A DNA stretch of 64,000 nt from positions 186,001-250,000 of the forward strand of contig NZ_QPCG01000004.1 in assembly GCF_003351025.1 (NCBI RefSeq), given 5' to 3'. The notes under the pieces are model-generated. The model saw only the letters and a program-made list of their open reading frames with translations. It was not told where the DNA came from and did no database searches. A program made the position numbers and the translations under genes. This DNA is from Mucilaginibacter endophyticus (GTDB lineage: Bacteria > Bacteroidota > Bacteroidia > Sphingobacteriales > Sphingobacteriaceae). Below are positions 51,828-61,253 of this stretch, in pieces (position 1 is the first letter of the stretch; every line of letters begins with the position of its first letter).

Positions 51828-54254
51828 ATGATACGAAACTACTTTAAGATTGCCTGGCGCACTATTGTTCGCAATAAAAGCTATTCGGCCATTAATATTG
51901 CCGGACTTTCGGTAGGTATAGCAGCCTGCCTGCTCATATTTGTAGTTGTTCAGTTCGAGCTCAGCTTTGATACTTTCCAACCGGGGTATAAAAGCACCTA
52001 CAGGATAGTTACCAAACATGACCGGTCCGGAACCATTAATTATAGCAGTGGTGTTGCCGCTCCCGCTGTCGACGCTTTGCGGCTGCTTTTTCCGCAGGCC
52101 ACAGTAGCAGGTATCGACGCTATATACGGCAGCCAGATCATGGCGCAATCGGCAGGAGGCAATCCTGTTAACGATAAAAAGTTTATCGAGAAAACGGGTA
52201 TCATGTTTGCTGAACCTCAGCTTTTTGATGTTTTTCCGACAACATGGCTCGCGGGCAGTGCATCCGCCTTAAAAGAGCCTAACATGATAGTCATAGATCA
52301 AACCAGCGCCGAAAGATATTTTGGCGACTGGCATTCGGCTCTTGGTAAAACATTGAAGATGGACAACCTGCTAACCCTGAAAGTGGCGGGGGTAATTAAA
52401 GATGCGCCGGCCAATACGGATATCCCTCTGAAATTGCTGGTTTCATACATTACCTGGAAGAAGAATGCCAAAAGCTATGGTTATTTTAACGACTGGGGCG
52501 AAACCAGCAGCAACTACCAGGTGTACATTAAATTTCCGGCAAATGTATCGCAAAGCAATATTCAAAAACAATTGACAAGTTTTTCGGATCAGCAATTTGA
52601 TAACGCTAAACGCCTGGGCCACAAAAAATACCTGACAGCACAACCTTTAACAGACCTGCACTTTGACACCCGTTTCGGCAATACATTAGGTGATCATCTT
52701 ACCAGCATAACAACCTTGCGCACATTATCATTGATAGCCGCGCTGATCATTGTTATGGCATCCATTAATTTTATTAATCTATCCACCGCTCAATCCGTTG
52801 GCAGGTCAAAAGAAGTGGGTGTGCGTAAAGTGCTTGGTGGTACACGCCTGCAGCTGATTGGGCAGGTTATGGGCGAAACAGCTATTATAGTGCTGTTATC
52901 GGCCGGTATTGCATTGTTTATTGCTCAGCTGGCTTTACCATTCTTGCAAAACATAGCCAGCGTGCCTGCAACCATAGGTTTGTTCAATACCGGTACGGTG
53001 CTTTTTCTTGGCAGTGTTATCATAGTGGTGATTATACTCTCTGGTATTTACCCCGCCCTGATCGTTTCCGGCTTTAGGCCAATCGTGGCGCTAAAAAATA
53101 AGATAAACGCGGCATCTGTAGGCGGTATATCCCTCCGCCGGATTTTGGTGGTTACACAGTTTACCATCTCGCAAGTGCTCATCATAGGCACAGTGATCGC
53201 CATTAAACAAATGGATTTTGTAAACAATGCCGACCTCGGGTTCAATAAAGACGCCGTGCTGGTGCTCCCCTGCCCTGCAGATAGCATTGGCTTATCGCGC
53301 GCAGTGAGTTTTAAGCAGCAGGTACTCACCATGCCGGGCGTAAAGGCCGCCAGCTTCGCGTCTGACGTGCCATCATCAGATAATAACAATTCTACCAATT
53401 TCAACTTTGATCATTCAGATAAAGACCCCGGTTTCAACGTTTATATGAAAACAGCCGATGCCGACTACTTTAAAACCTTCGGGCTTCGCTTTGTAGCAGG
53501 CCAGGGGTACGACCAAAGCGAGATCCTGCACCAGGTAGTGATCAATGAAACCATGATGCACAAACTGGGCATCAACCGCGCGCAGGATGTACTCGGGAAA
53601 ACCATGAGGTTTGGCGATAGCAACTGGCTGCCGATAGCCGGCGTAGTTGCCGACTTTAAAACCAACTCCATGCGGGAGGAAGTTAAGCCGCTTGTGATCT
53701 ATCCGCAAAAAGCATTTGAACAGGAAATAGCCATAAAAATTGAGGGCAGCAAACTGACCACAACCGTAGCTGGATTACAAAACCTTTGGTTAAGCCGCTA
53801 CCCGGAATACGTTTACAGCGGCTTTTTTGTTGACGACAGCATTGCCAGTTTCTACAGGCAGGAAAACCAGCTCGAACTGATCTACAAAATATTTTCACTG
53901 ATTGCCATTTTCATTTCCTGTCTCGGTTTGTACGGGCTGGTATCATTCATGGTAGTACAGCGTACCCGCGAAGTGGGCATAAGGAAAGTTTTAGGTGCCC
54001 CGGTAAGCAGCATCGTGTACCTGTTTTCGAAAGAATTCATCGCGCTTATTGCCATCGCATTCATGTTGAGCGCACCAACAGCCTGGTATATCATGAAAAG
54101 CTGGCTGCAAACTTTTGCCTATCGCATCTCGCCGAGTGTATGGGCGTTTATTGCAGCTATCACGGCTTCGCTATTGATAGGCTGGCTCACTGTAGGCTAT
54201 AAAGCCATTAGGGCGGCGTATGCCAATCCGGTTAAAAGTCTGCGCTCGGAGTAA
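51828..54254 (+). CDS. FtsX/MacB-type permease
   Basis: An 808-residue ABC-type permease of the large Bacteroidota FtsX family. It begins MIRNYFKIAWRTIVRNKSYS and shows the usual order: membrane helix, MacB-core periplasmic domain (45-270), FtsX domain (about 290-410), a second membrane and MacB-core unit (430-650) and a second FtsX domain (680-800), ending NPVKSLRSE. It needs a separate ATPase, not present here. It is divergent from the AraC-permease fusion and shares the same C-terminal end. The substrate is unknown; related genes are linked to antibiotic or peptide export and envelope stress. Confidence 0.92.
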   Translation: MIRNYFKIAWRTIVRNKSYSAINIAGLSVGIAACLLIFVVVQFELSFDTFQPGYKSTYRIVTKHDRSGTINYSSGVAAPAVDALRLLFPQATVAGIDAIYGSQIMAQSAGGNPVNDKKFIEKTGIMFAEPQLFDVFPTTWLAGSASALKEPNMIVIDQTSAERYFGDWHSALGKTLKMDNLLTLKVAGVIKDAPANTDIPLKLLVSYITWKKNAKSYGYFNDWGETSSNYQVYIKFPANVSQSNIQKQLTSFSDQQFDNAKRLGHKKYLTAQPLTDLHFDTRFGNTLGDHLTSITTLRTLSLIAALIIVMASINFINLSTAQSVGRSKEVGVRKVLGGTRLQLIGQVMGETAIIVLLSAGIALFIAQLALPFLQNIASVPATIGLFNTGTVLFLGSVIIVVIILSGIYPALIVSGFRPIVALKNKINAASVGGISLRRILVVTQFTISQVLIIGTVIAIKQMDFVNNADLGFNKDAVLVLPCPADSIGLSRAVSFKQQVLTMPGVKAASFASDVPSSDNNNSTNFNFDHSDKDPGFNVYMKTADADYFKTFGLRFVAGQGYDQSEILHQVVINETMMHKLGINRAQDVLGKTMRFGDSNWLPIAGVVADFKTNSMREEVKPLVIYPQKAFEQEIAIKIEGSKLTTTVAGLQNLWLSRYPEYVYSGFFVDDSIASFYRQENQLELIYKIFSLIAIFISCLGLYGLVSFMVVQRTREVGIRKVLGAPVSSIVYLFSKEFIALIAIAFMLSAPTAWYIMKSWLQTFAYRISPSVWAFIAAITASLLIGWLTVGYKAIRAAYANPVKSLRSE

Positions 54255-54611
54255 GATTGGATATATTTCTACAATAAAGAGAAACATTATTTAAAGCAGA
54301 GAGCACAGAATTTAAAACTCAATAATTAACCGCAGCATGATTATGTTCTTTAGCGCTAACTTAAACCTGCATTGTTCTTCAAGATAATAACTCTAAATAG
54401 ATTATCTTGGCATTTCAAATTTCTACGGACGTAAACCGAACAAAAGTATTGAGCAAAAGGAGGTAACAGTTTTGATTGTTCCAAATATCCGGGAAAGTGT
54501 CAACTGGGTTGGAGGATATGCGATAAACAGACAGCGATCAAATCTTAGAGTTATTTTAAAATTGCGAAAATGCGGCGTGTTGATCCGAAAGACTTATGAA
54601 AGGAGATTCAA
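54255..54611. other. Intergenic remnant region with one small frame
   Basis: The 357-bp gap before the hsdR remnant is AT-rich and without a clear gene, apart from the 47-residue frame at 54472-54615. It may be left over from the deleted restriction locus. Confidence 0.5.
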
Positions 54612-54615
54612 ATGA
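54472..54615 (+). CDS. Possible 47-residue small protein
   Basis: TTG start preceded by AAAAGGAGG, which is a strong Shine-Dalgarno site and unusual for this genome. The product, IVPNIRESVNWVGGYAIN at its start and TYERRFK at its end, matches nothing I know. Its stop overlaps the ATG of the hsdR remnant (ATGA). It may be a real leader protein of the old restriction operon, or chance. Low certainty. Confidence 0.3.
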   Translation: MIVPNIRESVNWVGGYAINRQRSNLRVILKLRKCGVLIRKTYERRFK

Positions 54616-56185
54616 ATAAAGAGAGTCTAATCGAAGAAAATTTAATCACGCAGTTAAAAGAGTTAAAGTATATCCATCGACCGGATATTGTTGATAGGAA
54701 AACGCTTGAACAAAATTTAAAGCCAAATTTGAGGCATTAAACCGGGTACGGTTAACAGAAAGCGAGTTTTTAAGAATACGCGAGGATATCATTAATCCCG
54801 ATGCTTTTGCTGCTTCCAAACTTTTGCGCGAAAGGCAATACTTTCAGCGCGAGGATGGTACACCATTGCATTATACTTTGGTGAACATTAAAGAATGGTG
54901 CAAAAATGATTTTGAAGTCATTAGCCAGTTGCGCATTAACACAGAAAACAGCCTTCATCGATATGATATCATATTGTTGATTAATGGCTTGCCTGTAGTT
55001 CAGATTGAATTAAAGCGGTTGGATATAACACCACGAAAAGCCATGCAGCAAATAGTGGATTATAAAAATGAACCCGGTAATGGGTATGGTAACTCCTTAA
55101 TGTGCTTTATACAGTTGTTCGTTGTGAGCAACCGCTCCAATACTTATTACTTTGCCAATAATAAAAATCAGCATTTTCAATTCAATGCAGATGAACAGTT
55201 TTTGCCCATTTACCAATTAGCCGACGAGAACAACAAAAAAATCACCCGTCTTGAATCATTTGCCGAAAAATTTCTGACTAAGTGCACGCTTGCCGAAATG
55301 ATAAGCAAATATATGGTACTGGTAGAAAGCGAACAGAAGTTGCTTGTTATGCGGCCTTACCAGATCTATGCGGTGAAGGCCATTGTGGATTGTATACATC
55401 AAAACCGCGGCAACGGCTTTATTTGGCACACAACAGGTAGTGGTAAAACATTAACATCTTTCAAAGCATCTACACTCCTGAAAGACAATCCGGATATCGA
55501 AAAATGTCTGTTTGTAGTTGACCGCAAAGATCTGGACCGGCAAACCCGCGAGGAATTCAATAAATTTCAGGAAGGCACCCTGGCGGAGGATTTTCGATTC
55601 AAGAGCTACGGTTTGGCTCCCAAATCAGCAGCCGATTTTGCTTTCCTATTACATGGATTTCACTTTTTGGGTAAGGAAGGGACCATGGCTATCATCCTAC
55701 CACATGGCGTATTATTCCGTGGTGGTGCAGAAGAGCGTATTCGCACAAAATTATTGAAAGACAACAACATTGATGCGGTTATCGGTCTGCCTTCCAATTT
55801 GTTTTATTCCACAGGTATTCCTGTCTGCATTTTGGTATTAAAAAAGTGCAAAAAAGATGATGACGTATTGTTTATCAATGCCTCTGAGTACTATGACAAG
55901 GGTAAGAGACAAAATGCACTTGATGAAATACATATCAAAAACATTGTTGAGACATATCAATACAGGCAAGAAACAGAACGTTATTCGCGCAAAGTTTCTA
56001 TGGATGAAATTGAGCATAATGATTACAATCTTAATATTTCAAGATATGTAAGCACGGCGAAAGAGGAGGTAAATATTAGTCTGGAAGAAGTAAATATAAA
56101 ACTGACTGCGATAAATGAATCTATTAAGGCAAATACCGATAAACACAATGCCTTCTTGAAAGAGTTGGGATTAAAAACAATATAG
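54612..56185 (+). pseudogene. Type I restriction remnant: hsdR 5' part joined to hsdM 3' part
   Basis: The frame starts with the HsdR N-terminus (MNKESLIEENLITQLKEL) and breaks at about 54714-54718: AATTTAAAG seems to lack one T, giving a stop at 54738. Adding one base restores KFKAKFEALNRV. The second frame (54824-56185, 453 residues) begins as HsdR, with the nuclease motif YDIILLINGLPVVQIELK and Walker A TTGSGKT. Near 55575-55590 (about residue 251) it passes directly into HsdM (FRFKSYGLAPKSAADFAFLL, LPHGVLFRGG, LPSNLFYSTGIPVC) and ends at the normal HsdM C-terminus. The rest of HsdR, its helicase lobes, the HsdM NPPF methyltransferase site and any hsdS are gone, so it cannot restrict or methylate. 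Confidence 0.85.
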
Positions 56186-56209
56186 AATATAACAAGGAGC
56201 CATTACTTA

Positions 56210-56248
56210 CAAAAGTCAAAAGCCTCAAGACTTCCATCTTGAGGCTTT
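56210..56248 (-). terminator. Terminator of the tRNA-fMet gene
   Basis: A 12-bp perfect stem has arms AAAGCCTCAAGA (56219-56230) and TCTTGAGGCTTT (56237-56248) with a 6-nt loop, followed by TTTTGACTTTTG on the minus strand, 12 bases after the tRNA 3' end. Confidence 0.85.
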
Positions 56249-56260
56249 CGACTTTTGAGG

Positions 56261-56333
<73 letters not shown>

Positions 56334-56515
56334 CTGTTTTGATAATGCAAATGTACAATAAGTTATCACATCTGTGTGTCACAAATCAGTGCAGACGGTT
56401 AACAATTACTTAACACGCTATCAACTAACCCTTTAATTTCATTGATATAAGTCAATTTCTTTCTTATGATACATCAATGTGCAACTTTCCGGCGCTTTGC
56501 ACTTTTGTGATGTCC

Positions 56516-56532
56516 TGACCGATGAACGGTCA
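56516..56532. promoter_or_regulatory. Inverted repeat before the SnoaL gene, operator-like
   Basis: TGACCG-ATGAA-CGGTCA, 20 bases before the ATG at 56553. Small dyads of this kind are typical of TetR-family control of such genes, but no regulator is adjacent. Confidence 0.45.
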
Positions 56533-56552
56533 CAATCATAAAACACAAGAAA

Positions 56553-56975
56553 ATGAAAACCGCTAAAGAATTATTGCTCGCCTATCTCGAAAATATCAAT
56601 AACCCCGATAAAGCCATAGAACTTTTTGCCGATGATGCCGTTTTTGAACTCCCCTACCTGGCAAGCCTGGGTTTACCCTGGCAATGGAAAGGCCGCGAAG
56701 TGATCTACAATTTCCTCAAAAACCTGCCTAAAACATTCGGCAATTTTAAATTTCAAAACATCAGGATCCATATTGATACGCCAAACCAGGCATTTGGCGA
56801 GTATGATGTAAATGCCATAGTCAACTCTACAGGCCGGCCCTATCCACAAACTTATATGGGGCGTGTGGTTGCAGAAGATGGCAAGATCACGCTGATCCGC
56901 GAAGCGCTGGATATGGCTATAGTAGCTAAAGGGATGTTCCCGGATGGGTTAACGCATTTAACCGAACAGGCATGA
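56553..56975 (+). CDS. SnoaL / NTF2-like protein
   Basis: A 140-residue single-domain protein of the SnoaL-like cone-shaped fold: TAKELLLAYLENINNPDKAIELFADDAVFELPY at the start, WKGREVIYNFLKNLPKTFGNF, then beta strands (IRIHIDTPNQAFGEYDVNA). Members act as small isomerases, cyclases or hydrolases, or as ligand-binding proteins, often next to oxidoreductases. There is an operator-like dyad upstream. The function cannot be narrowed down. Confidence 0.85.
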   Translation: MKTAKELLLAYLENINNPDKAIELFADDAVFELPYLASLGLPWQWKGREVIYNFLKNLPKTFGNFKFQNIRIHIDTPNQAFGEYDVNAIVNSTGRPYPQTYMGRVVAEDGKITLIREALDMAIVAKGMFPDGLTHLTEQA

Positions 56976-56997
56976 TTATACAGGTTTAACGAAAAAC

Positions 56998-57089
56998 TGT
57001 CATTTTGATTGAGCAGGCCCGGACCGGGCGAATAAGATTTCTCCTTGCTCCATCGCTCTAATCCAGCCACTGTTCGTCGGAAATGACAG
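56998..57089. repeat. Inverted-repeat element (CTGTCATTT type)
   Basis: CTGTCATTTT at the left pairs with AAATGACAG at the right. The inner AATAAGATTTCTCCTTGCTCC resembles the inner part of the element at 9579-9709. The final TTTTTATT makes it a possible terminator for the SnoaL gene. Confidence 0.65.
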
Positions 57090-57175
57090 TTTTTATTAAA
57101 AAAATCTATATTGAAGCTTTCCTGATAGATTACTTCATATCCCCGTCGATCTTTTTAAAATAACAACTTTCTCCA

Positions 57176-59599
57176 TCAATTAGCCACGTCATTATTTTCA
57201 ATTCCTGTCCTGTTTTTATTAATCCTGTCTTTCAGGCCACCAAAGTTATAGTTGAGGCTAATGCTAAATGACCTGTAATAGTTCATGCTTTGGTAGGTTT
57301 GATTAAACTGCGGACCAAAAGTTTTGCTTACGCTGTTGCGGTATTTGGTGAACGGATTTTTAATACCGCCAGAGATACTGAATTTATTTTTTACGATATC
57401 CTTATTGAAGTTAAACGCGCTGTAAAAAAAGCCATTGGTATACCCTTGCAAACCTGTAGGGTTCCTGCTGTTCACACCAAGATCGGCATTCAGGGCCCAA
57501 CCATGATTGAGGCGCACAACGTTTGATAAAGTAACACCATACATCATTATGTTGTTGTTCACTATTTTCCCATCAGCCTCACCTTGCAGCCACAGGTACA
57601 TGGCGTTACCATTCAAACTTGCATTGTATATGGAAGTTACCGGGTAGCTTAGGTTAAAGTTTACACCCGCGCTGTTAGCCTTGCCGGTATTGGCGTAAGT
57701 TACTTGTGTAATTTGGGTTACCCGGTTAAAATTAACCACCTGCACATCAAGGTTGTTCATGAATGAATAATCGAGCCCGATGTTTACGGATAGCTTTTTG
57801 TTACTGCTGTAGCCAAACTGGATATCGTTCAATAAAACCGGCCTTAAATTGGGGTTACCGGTAACTTCAATGTTGGGGTTTGAGCGATCAACATAAGGGT
57901 TAAGCCTGTTAATACCCGGCCTCCTGATCCTCTGCGAAAAACCAAAGTTGATGCTGCTTTCATTTTTAAACCGTTTGCTTATCGCTATAGAAGGCACCAC
58001 GTTAAAATAATTCTGAGCGGCTACGGATGCTGTGCTCATGAAATTTGCCCGGATCACAGTTTCCTCTACCCTTACACCGGCATTGATATTCCAGCTATTT
58101 AAAGCCAGCTGATAGGAGTTATAAGCGCTAAACACATTTTGTGTATTGGTAAAGGCATTTGACTGTATGGCGTCATGCTCGTAGGTGCCGCTTGCATTAT
58201 TTAGTGAGCTATAATCAAAATCGCTGCTATTGTTCCTGAATATGGCTTTAACACCGGCATCAACGGTTACTTTATTTACCGGGGTGGTAAAATCAACCTG
58301 CGCGGTATGTTCTTTAAACCGTTGCTTGTCGGTCTGCCTAAAATCAGGCGTCGTAAAGTCCACACGGTCAACAAACACCACACCGTTATTCCGGTTATTG
58401 GCTTCGGCGCTGTGCATGTATGAAAAAGTAAGCAACCTGTTTTTAAACCTTCTAAAACCTAATTCGTAGTTGATACCGGCATCAATACCATGACCGGTCG
58501 CATTACCGTCGTTTTGAAAAGTGTATTGTTCTAATTGGTTTTTACCGGTTAGTGAAGATGATTGCCCATTGTGATTATTACCCCGGGTGCCGTTATAATT
58601 GAACTGAGCGGTCAGCAAATTCAGGGTATCTATCTGAAAACTTAGTTCGGTGCCCAAATAGGCGGTTTTATTATTGGAGCGCTGATAGCCGTGCTGGTCA
58701 AGTGTGGTTAAAGCGGTATCCACACGTTTGTTTGTATTATAAGTTTGAGGAGAGTTATTAATACTGCCGCCACCAAAGGCAGAAATACCAAACCTGCCCT
58801 TTTTAGCCGTAAATGAACCGCCAACTCCGGGGCCGCCTGTGGGTAAGCTTTCATTGATATTTACAGAACCATTAATACCATCATTGATCTTTTTGCTGGT
58901 GATAATATTGATGATACCGGCCAAACCTTCGGCATCATATTTTGAAGGCGGATTGGTGATCACCTCTATCCGCTCAATAGTTGAAGCGGGGATGCTTTTC
59001 AAAACGGCTTTCAGGTTATTTTCTAAACTATTTGACGGTTTGCCGTTGATGAACACCCTAAAGCTTGAATTTCCTTTCAGTAATAAATTATCATTACCAT
59101 CTAACGATAGATAAGGAATTTTGCGCATCATACTTAACACATTATTTCCTTTGCTTTCCGGATCCGCTTTCAGGTCGTAAATGATCCTATCCGCTTTTTG
59201 CCTGATGATAGGCTTTTCGGCAGTAATGGTAACCTCCTTCAGGTTAGTCATTGCATCGCTTAAATAAACCGGCTTAAGCTCCATTGTTTTTTGCTGATGT
59301 GTCAGATCAAGTGTTATTGTTTTGGGGCTGTACCCTATCGCATTAATCAGAAGGGTATAACTGGCAGCTTGTACCGGAGTAAAGCTGAAAGAACCATCTT
59401 CTTTAGTGGCCGCAACCATAATGGTTTCATTGGCCGCGTTTTTTAACCTTAGGGTTATCAGCGGCAGCGTTGCTTTACTTACCGAATCGGCAACCATGCC
59501 TTTTATTTGTACCAGGGTTTGAGCGTAGCTATTGATGCTGACGAAGATAAATACAGCTATCATGATGATGAAGCGTATTGGTGTTTGCTTAGTTTTCAT
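57176..59599 (-). CDS. Outer-membrane TonB-dependent-receptor-like barrel
   Basis: An 807-residue exported protein: signal peptide to about residue 26 (SYAQ), a carboxypeptidase-regulatory-like domain (28-110; VQIKGMVADSVSKATLPL), a plug-like region (ERIEVITNPPSKYDAEGLAG) and a large beta barrel (260-800) ending in an aromatic-rich strand (SISLNYNFGGLKDR). It belongs to the outer-membrane beta-barrel group that resembles TonB receptors. It may import a nutrient or act in signalling with the ECF sigma factor upstream. The gap to the small membrane gene is 130 bp, so one transcript is possible. A 16-bp palindrome GAGAGAAATTTCTCTC lies at 59651-59666 in that gap. Confidence 0.88.
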   Translation of the reverse strand: MKTKQTPIRFIIMIAVFIFVSINSYAQTLVQIKGMVADSVSKATLPLITLRLKNAANETIMVAATKEDGSFSFTPVQAASYTLLINAIGYSPKTITLDLTHQQKTMELKPVYLSDAMTNLKEVTITAEKPIIRQKADRIIYDLKADPESKGNNVLSMMRKIPYLSLDGNDNLLLKGNSSFRVFINGKPSNSLENNLKAVLKSIPASTIERIEVITNPPSKYDAEGLAGIINIITSKKINDGINGSVNINESLPTGGPGVGGSFTAKKGRFGISAFGGGSINNSPQTYNTNKRVDTALTTLDQHGYQRSNNKTAYLGTELSFQIDTLNLLTAQFNYNGTRGNNHNGQSSSLTGKNQLEQYTFQNDGNATGHGIDAGINYELGFRRFKNRLLTFSYMHSAEANNRNNGVVFVDRVDFTTPDFRQTDKQRFKEHTAQVDFTTPVNKVTVDAGVKAIFRNNSSDFDYSSLNNASGTYEHDAIQSNAFTNTQNVFSAYNSYQLALNSWNINAGVRVEETVIRANFMSTASVAAQNYFNVVPSIAISKRFKNESSINFGFSQRIRRPGINRLNPYVDRSNPNIEVTGNPNLRPVLLNDIQFGYSSNKKLSVNIGLDYSFMNNLDVQVVNFNRVTQITQVTYANTGKANSAGVNFNLSYPVTSIYNASLNGNAMYLWLQGEADGKIVNNNIMMYGVTLSNVVRLNHGWALNADLGVNSRNPTGLQGYTNGFFYSAFNFNKDIVKNKFSISGGIKNPFTKYRNSVSKTFGPQFNQTYQSMNYYRSFSISLNYNFGGLKDRINKNRTGIENNDVAN

Positions 59600-59729
59600 A
59601 TGTGTAAGGAGGTTAGATTTAGGGTTAATTTTTAGACAAAAGGGTTCCCGGAGAGAAATTTCTCTCTTAAAAATTTGGAGGTGCAGGCGGCTAAACCACC
59701 CGCTTAGTACAATAAATTAAGTTGATTAT

Positions 59730-60062
59730 TTAGTTGCCTCGGCGGCGAAGCAAGAGGTAATAAAGCAGAAAGCCCGCAGCAATAAAGATCATTTCAACAC
59801 CGTAAGGCACCGGTGAGTCTTCGGCACTGTAAGGAATAAATTGCATTACTATAAAACCAATGCCGGCGCAAAGCAGGATAAGGCCCCATTTTAAGGCTTC
59901 GTTACCTGAGTTTAACTGCGCCAAAAATTTAACACTGTTCTCATCCAGCGGTCCCGCTTTAATGATACGTTTTTTCAACATATAGTTATATAATGCAAGT
60001 ATGAATATGGCTATCAGTATAAAGAATACTATGATGACGATGAATGGCATTAACTGTTTCAT
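59730..60062 (-). CDS. Small membrane protein, DUF6249-like
   Basis: A 110-residue protein with three membrane segments: FIVIIVFFILIAIFILALYN near the start, GLILLCAGIGFIVMQFI in the middle and MIFIAAGFLLYYLLL at the end, separated by a charged loop. The build matches the DUF6249 group found next to ECF sigma factors in Bacteroidota. It is expressed from one arm of the mirror-image promoter at 60087-60184 and probably belongs to the sigma-factor regulon. Function unknown. Confidence 0.75.
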   Translation of the reverse strand: MKQLMPFIVIIVFFILIAIFILALYNYMLKKRIIKAGPLDENSVKFLAQLNSGNEALKWGLILLCAGIGFIVMQFIPYSAEDSPVPYGVEMIFIAAGFLLYYLLLRRRGN

Positions 60063-60086
60063 GATATTGTTTGTTTAAGTATTTGC

Positions 60087-60184
60087 TACAGTAGTCAACA
60101 TCTGCGGAAGCCCGGTTGCAATTATTTTAAAATATTTTTTATTTCTTTTTTGCAACCGCCAAACCGCATATATTGACTACTGTA
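60087..60184. promoter_or_regulatory. Mirror-image divergent ECF-type promoters
   Basis: Plus strand: TTGCAACC (60150-60157), 15-nt spacer, TTGACTACTGTA (60173-60184). Minus strand: TTGCAACC (60121-60114), 15-nt spacer, TTGACTACTGTA (60098-60087). Both words and the spacing are identical, while the spacers differ. This is the expected result if one ECF sigma factor reads both directions. The AAC in the -35 word fits ECF promoters. The plus-strand start site would fall at or very near the ATG at 60187. Confidence 0.8.
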
Positions 60185-60186
60185 AT

Positions 60187-60744
60187 ATGTTTAATGAACA
60201 CGAGGTTGTATCCAGGATATTAAATAAAGATCTCCGGGCTTTTGAACTGCTGGTAAAGCAGTACGAGAAGCTGGTTTTCTTTGTGATAAACAGACTGGTG
60301 CAAGACCAGCAAAATAAAGAGGATATTTGCCAGGAGGTTTTCATTAAGATACACCAAAACCTGCACCGGTTTGAGTTTCAGTCAAAGTTATCAACCTGGA
60401 TAGCCCGCATTGCTTATTTAACCGCTGTAAACTATTTAAAAAAGCACAAGAACAATTCCCCTTCCGAATATCCTGAAAATATTGATAACTATCACTTTAC
60501 AGATGAAACCCCGGAGCAGGAACTGATAAAAAAGAATACCGCCGCCTATGTTAACCTGCTTATTGAGCAAATGCCGCATCAATATAAAACAGTACTGACG
60601 CTGTATCACCTCAATGAGTTTTCATGTGCCGAGATCGAGGAGATCACCGGCATACCGGAAGGAACAGTAAAAAGTCACCTTTTCAGGGCGCGTAAATTAT
60701 TGAAAGAAAAAATTGAAAAAGATCTTAAAAAAGAAAATATATGA
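60187..60744 (+). CDS. ECF RNA polymerase sigma factor
   Basis: A 185-residue sigma-70 factor of the ECF group. Region 2 is FELLVKQYEKLVFFVINRLV and DQQNKEDICQEVFIKIHQNL; region 4 is YKTVLTLYHLNEFSCAEIEEITGIPEGTV with the -35-binding helix. Region 3 is absent, as usual for ECF factors. It overlaps the next gene by 4 nt (ATGA), which is typical of sigma/anti-sigma pairs. The promoter region predicts autoregulation. The start ATG lies only three bases after the -10-like word. Confidence 0.93.
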   Translation: MFNEHEVVSRILNKDLRAFELLVKQYEKLVFFVINRLVQDQQNKEDICQEVFIKIHQNLHRFEFQSKLSTWIARIAYLTAVNYLKKHKNNSPSEYPENIDNYHFTDETPEQELIKKNTAAYVNLLIEQMPHQYKTVLTLYHLNEFSCAEIEEITGIPEGTVKSHLFRARKLLKEKIEKDLKKENI

Positions 60745-61154
60745 AAGAGCTGGATGACGACGAATTACAGGAGCTATTGAACAATGGCCTGGTTCCGGAT
60801 AACAAAACACTTTCGGACGAAGACAAGGACGATCTGCTTGCTTATCAAAACCTGTTCACCGCGCTAAGCACAGAACCGGAACAAGGCTTGCCCATGAGCT
60901 TTGCGGCAAACGTAAGACGTAAGCTACAGGAACAAGCCAACCGCAAAAGCGACCTACGCTTTAACCTGCTGGCACTGGCGATATTTGCAGCGGGCTTAAC
61001 GCTGGCTTATGGCTTGCTTTCGGTAATGAGCCCCGAAAATGGCGATATGTTTTTAAGTGCTGTGATCAGTTTTAAATGGGTGTTATTGGTACTGGTTGCC
61101 GGCTTTGTAGGCTATCTGTTTATAGACCAGAGATTGGTGAAGAGGAGTTATTAA
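60741..61154 (+). CDS. Probable anti-sigma factor, membrane protein
   Basis: A 137-residue protein with an acidic N-terminal half (MKELDDDELQELLNNGLV, DNKTLSDEDKDDLLAY) and two membrane segments (LLALAIFAAGLTLAYGLL and WVLLVLVAGFVGYLFI). The position right behind the ECF sigma gene with a 4-nt overlap suggests an anti-sigma factor holding it at the membrane. No zinc-binding HxxxCxxC motif is visible, so the type is atypical. Inferred from context. Confidence 0.65.
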   Translation: MKELDDDELQELLNNGLVPDNKTLSDEDKDDLLAYQNLFTALSTEPEQGLPMSFAANVRRKLQEQANRKSDLRFNLLALAIFAAGLTLAYGLLSVMSPENGDMFLSAVISFKWVLLVLVAGFVGYLFIDQRLVKRSY

Positions 61155-61161
61155 AAAAGGT

Positions 61162-61245
61162 GTAGAGACGCATAATTGCGTCTCTGAAAATACTGAGTGC
61201 TTGTATTATAACTTGTAAATGGGAGACGCAATTATGCGTCTCTAC
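61162..61245. repeat. Paired 23-bp inverted repeats (GAGACGCA type)
   Basis: Two perfect 23-bp inverted arms at 61162-61184 and 61223-61245 have a 38-bp spacer. Each arm is itself a small palindrome, GAGACGCA-TAAT-TGCGTCTC. It lies between convergent genes and may stop transcription from both sides. Confidence 0.75.
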
Positions 61246-61253
61246 ATAGGATT

